Assembly (NCBI GenBank): GCA_009792885.1
Contig: WMCF01000030.1
Coordinates: 5,186,891 to 5,250,890 of the forward strand
Length of the DNA stretch: 64,000 nt
Direction: 5' to 3'
Source: Eremophila alpestris peregrina
Lineage: Eukaryota > Chordata > Aves > Passeriformes > Alaudidae
The translations under genes were made by a program, and so were the position numbers. Below, in pieces: positions 62,801 to 64,000 of the stretch. Each line of letters begins with the position of its first letter. The first letter of the stretch is position 1. The notes under the pieces are model-generated. The model made no database searches. It was given only the letters and a program-made list of their open reading frames with translations, and was not told the DNA's origin.

Positions 62801-64000
62801 ATCTTTGCTTATATCAGTGAGAGTTTTTCTGTGATGTTTACAGTTCAGTCCATCTGGCTATCAGTGTAAGGAAAGAGGTCCTTTTTCCTATTTAATGTTG
62901 CATCATTTTACTTCTTCCCTATCTCTTACTTAAGACTTGTTTATCCTGATATAAAGAAGTCAGATACAGCTGTAACTTCAGACATTTTCAGTGTCAGCTA
63001 TTATTTTAAGCATGTGTGCTAAGACCAGTATATATTTCATAGTTCTGTAGATTCTAAATGTTACATTGATTTTTGCTTCAACTGGAGCAGCAACTTGGCG
63101 TTTTAGTATTATTTTCATGTAATTATAGCCCTTCTTTGTCTTAGAGTTAAAATAAATATTTAAAAACTGTTCTGGGGGACAAATTTACCCAGCACAGCTG
63201 AAAATCCAGATTCACATCAGTTCATTTTTGGTATACAGTGAATTTTATAGGTCTTCTCTATGATCCTTTTGCCTCATGCCACAGCCAGGTTTACTGCTGT
63301 TTTCATCACCATGTACACAGTTAGAGTAGATACATTTGGGGTCAATGGATCACTGAGGTTAAGATCAGGCCCAGGAAATTTGTGAAGAAGCTGTGATCAT
63401 AACATTACCTCTTTAAAATAATTTGGATGAAGAGCCATGTGAATAGGATCCTTATGCATATTTGTACTTTGTGTATGGCTTTGTATACTGTAATTAAATC
63501 CTCTATCTTGGTATGAATATGCATAATTTCTTTTTAAATTAGTCTGAAAAGTGATTGAAATTTCTGGCTTGGCATGTAGCATATTGCCATACAGTGACAT
63601 GTGCTATTTGTTACCGAATTAACAAACCTACTTTGCTATTCTTTTCAGTGATCTGGTTAACATTTGTGAATTGATAGCATAGAACTTTTGATTTGATGAT
63701 ATTTTTATGTAAAAAAAGTAATGACCATGTCTCTAGTCAAAAAGTTAAAACTATACTGAATAATAGTCCTGATCAAGAGTCTGCTGTGGGGCTTTTCCTA
63801 ACAATGCCTTTACTATTTTTTAGAACAAGTCTGTGTATGTATACACAAGGAATGGAGTTGGCTCAAGAAGCATAAACTGTTTAGAAACTAACAGTTGTTT
63901 TAAAATTTTTGTATTGTTACTGGTAGTATTGCTCAAAGTATTTCTACTTGTTTCAAAAAGGATTGTTTACACTTCTTGGACTCTTGTATACTCATTTATC
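59886..64000. other. Unique AT-rich sequence, no gene recognised
   Basis: No gene or transposon is recognised. A-runs occur near 61238-61247 and 61288-61301, and a T-run near 62781-62789. The longest open frame is 108 codons on the minus strand (61387-61713) with no recognisable domain. Confidence 0.55.

Noticed and set aside
1..64000. Bacterial or phage features such as operons, CRISPR arrays or integron sites
   Set aside because: Low gene density, CR1 and LTR elements and the base composition fit vertebrate DNA. No regularly spaced direct repeats other than the minisatellite are present.
1..64000. tRNA, rRNA or snRNA genes
   Set aside because: No cloverleaf A/B-box pairs, rRNA core segments or snRNA signature sequences were noticed by reading. 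A covariance-model scan was not possible.

Overview
The window looks like bird nuclear DNA. The evidence is seven or eight CR1 LINE fragments (most with the typical short-octamer 3' tail on a 5'-truncated copy), LTR-retrovirus remains including three solo LTRs with 6-bp or near-6-bp target duplications, no SINE family I recognise, and an AT-rich, CpG-poor background. A songbird is plausible because of the ERVK-like solo LTRs, but that is inference. I recognise no functional protein-coding gene and no rRNA, tRNA or CRISPR array. The sequence reads as an intergenic or intronic gene desert, and the open frames over about 60 codons are either chance frames or lie inside repeats.

Layout. 1-760: a GC-rich island whose core is 23 copies of a 16-bp CpG-dense minisatellite. 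764-1165: an antisense CR1, followed at about 1270-1695 by a broken gag-like fragment of an avian endogenous retrovirus. 1.7-12.2 kb: mostly unique AT-rich DNA with a (TCCC)n tract, A/T-rich tracts and an antisense CR1 at 7.4 kb. 12269-12875: a complete solo LTR with perfect 6-bp target duplications. 14.8-15.2 kb: an isolated CR1 ORF2 endonuclease fragment. 15-37 kb: unique sequence with one 86-bp CR1 tail. 37.0 and 38.8-39.5 kb: two sense CR1 fragments. 40.9-44.2 kb: two unusual rearrangement footprints, a 60-bp near-perfect hairpin and a short insertion bounded by a duplication that resembles a site 3 kb away. 52157-52695: a second solo LTR of a different family. 53 kb: an antisense CR1. 55438-56022: a solo LTR of the same family as the one at 12.3 kb, in the opposite orientation. 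59.3-59.9 kb: a sense CR1.

The most noteworthy signals are these. (1) Two related solo LTRs differ by a palindrome in U3 that carries two inverted TGATGCAAY motifs resembling ATF4-C/EBP composite sites; the other copy has only the 8-bp palindrome CTGATCAG at that place. (2) The perfect hairpin at 43.0 kb. (3) The duplication-flanked insertion at 44.1 kb. (4) The CpG-dense 16-bp minisatellite, which is open in several reading frames only because its period lacks stop codons. No gene network or operon-like organisation can be described.
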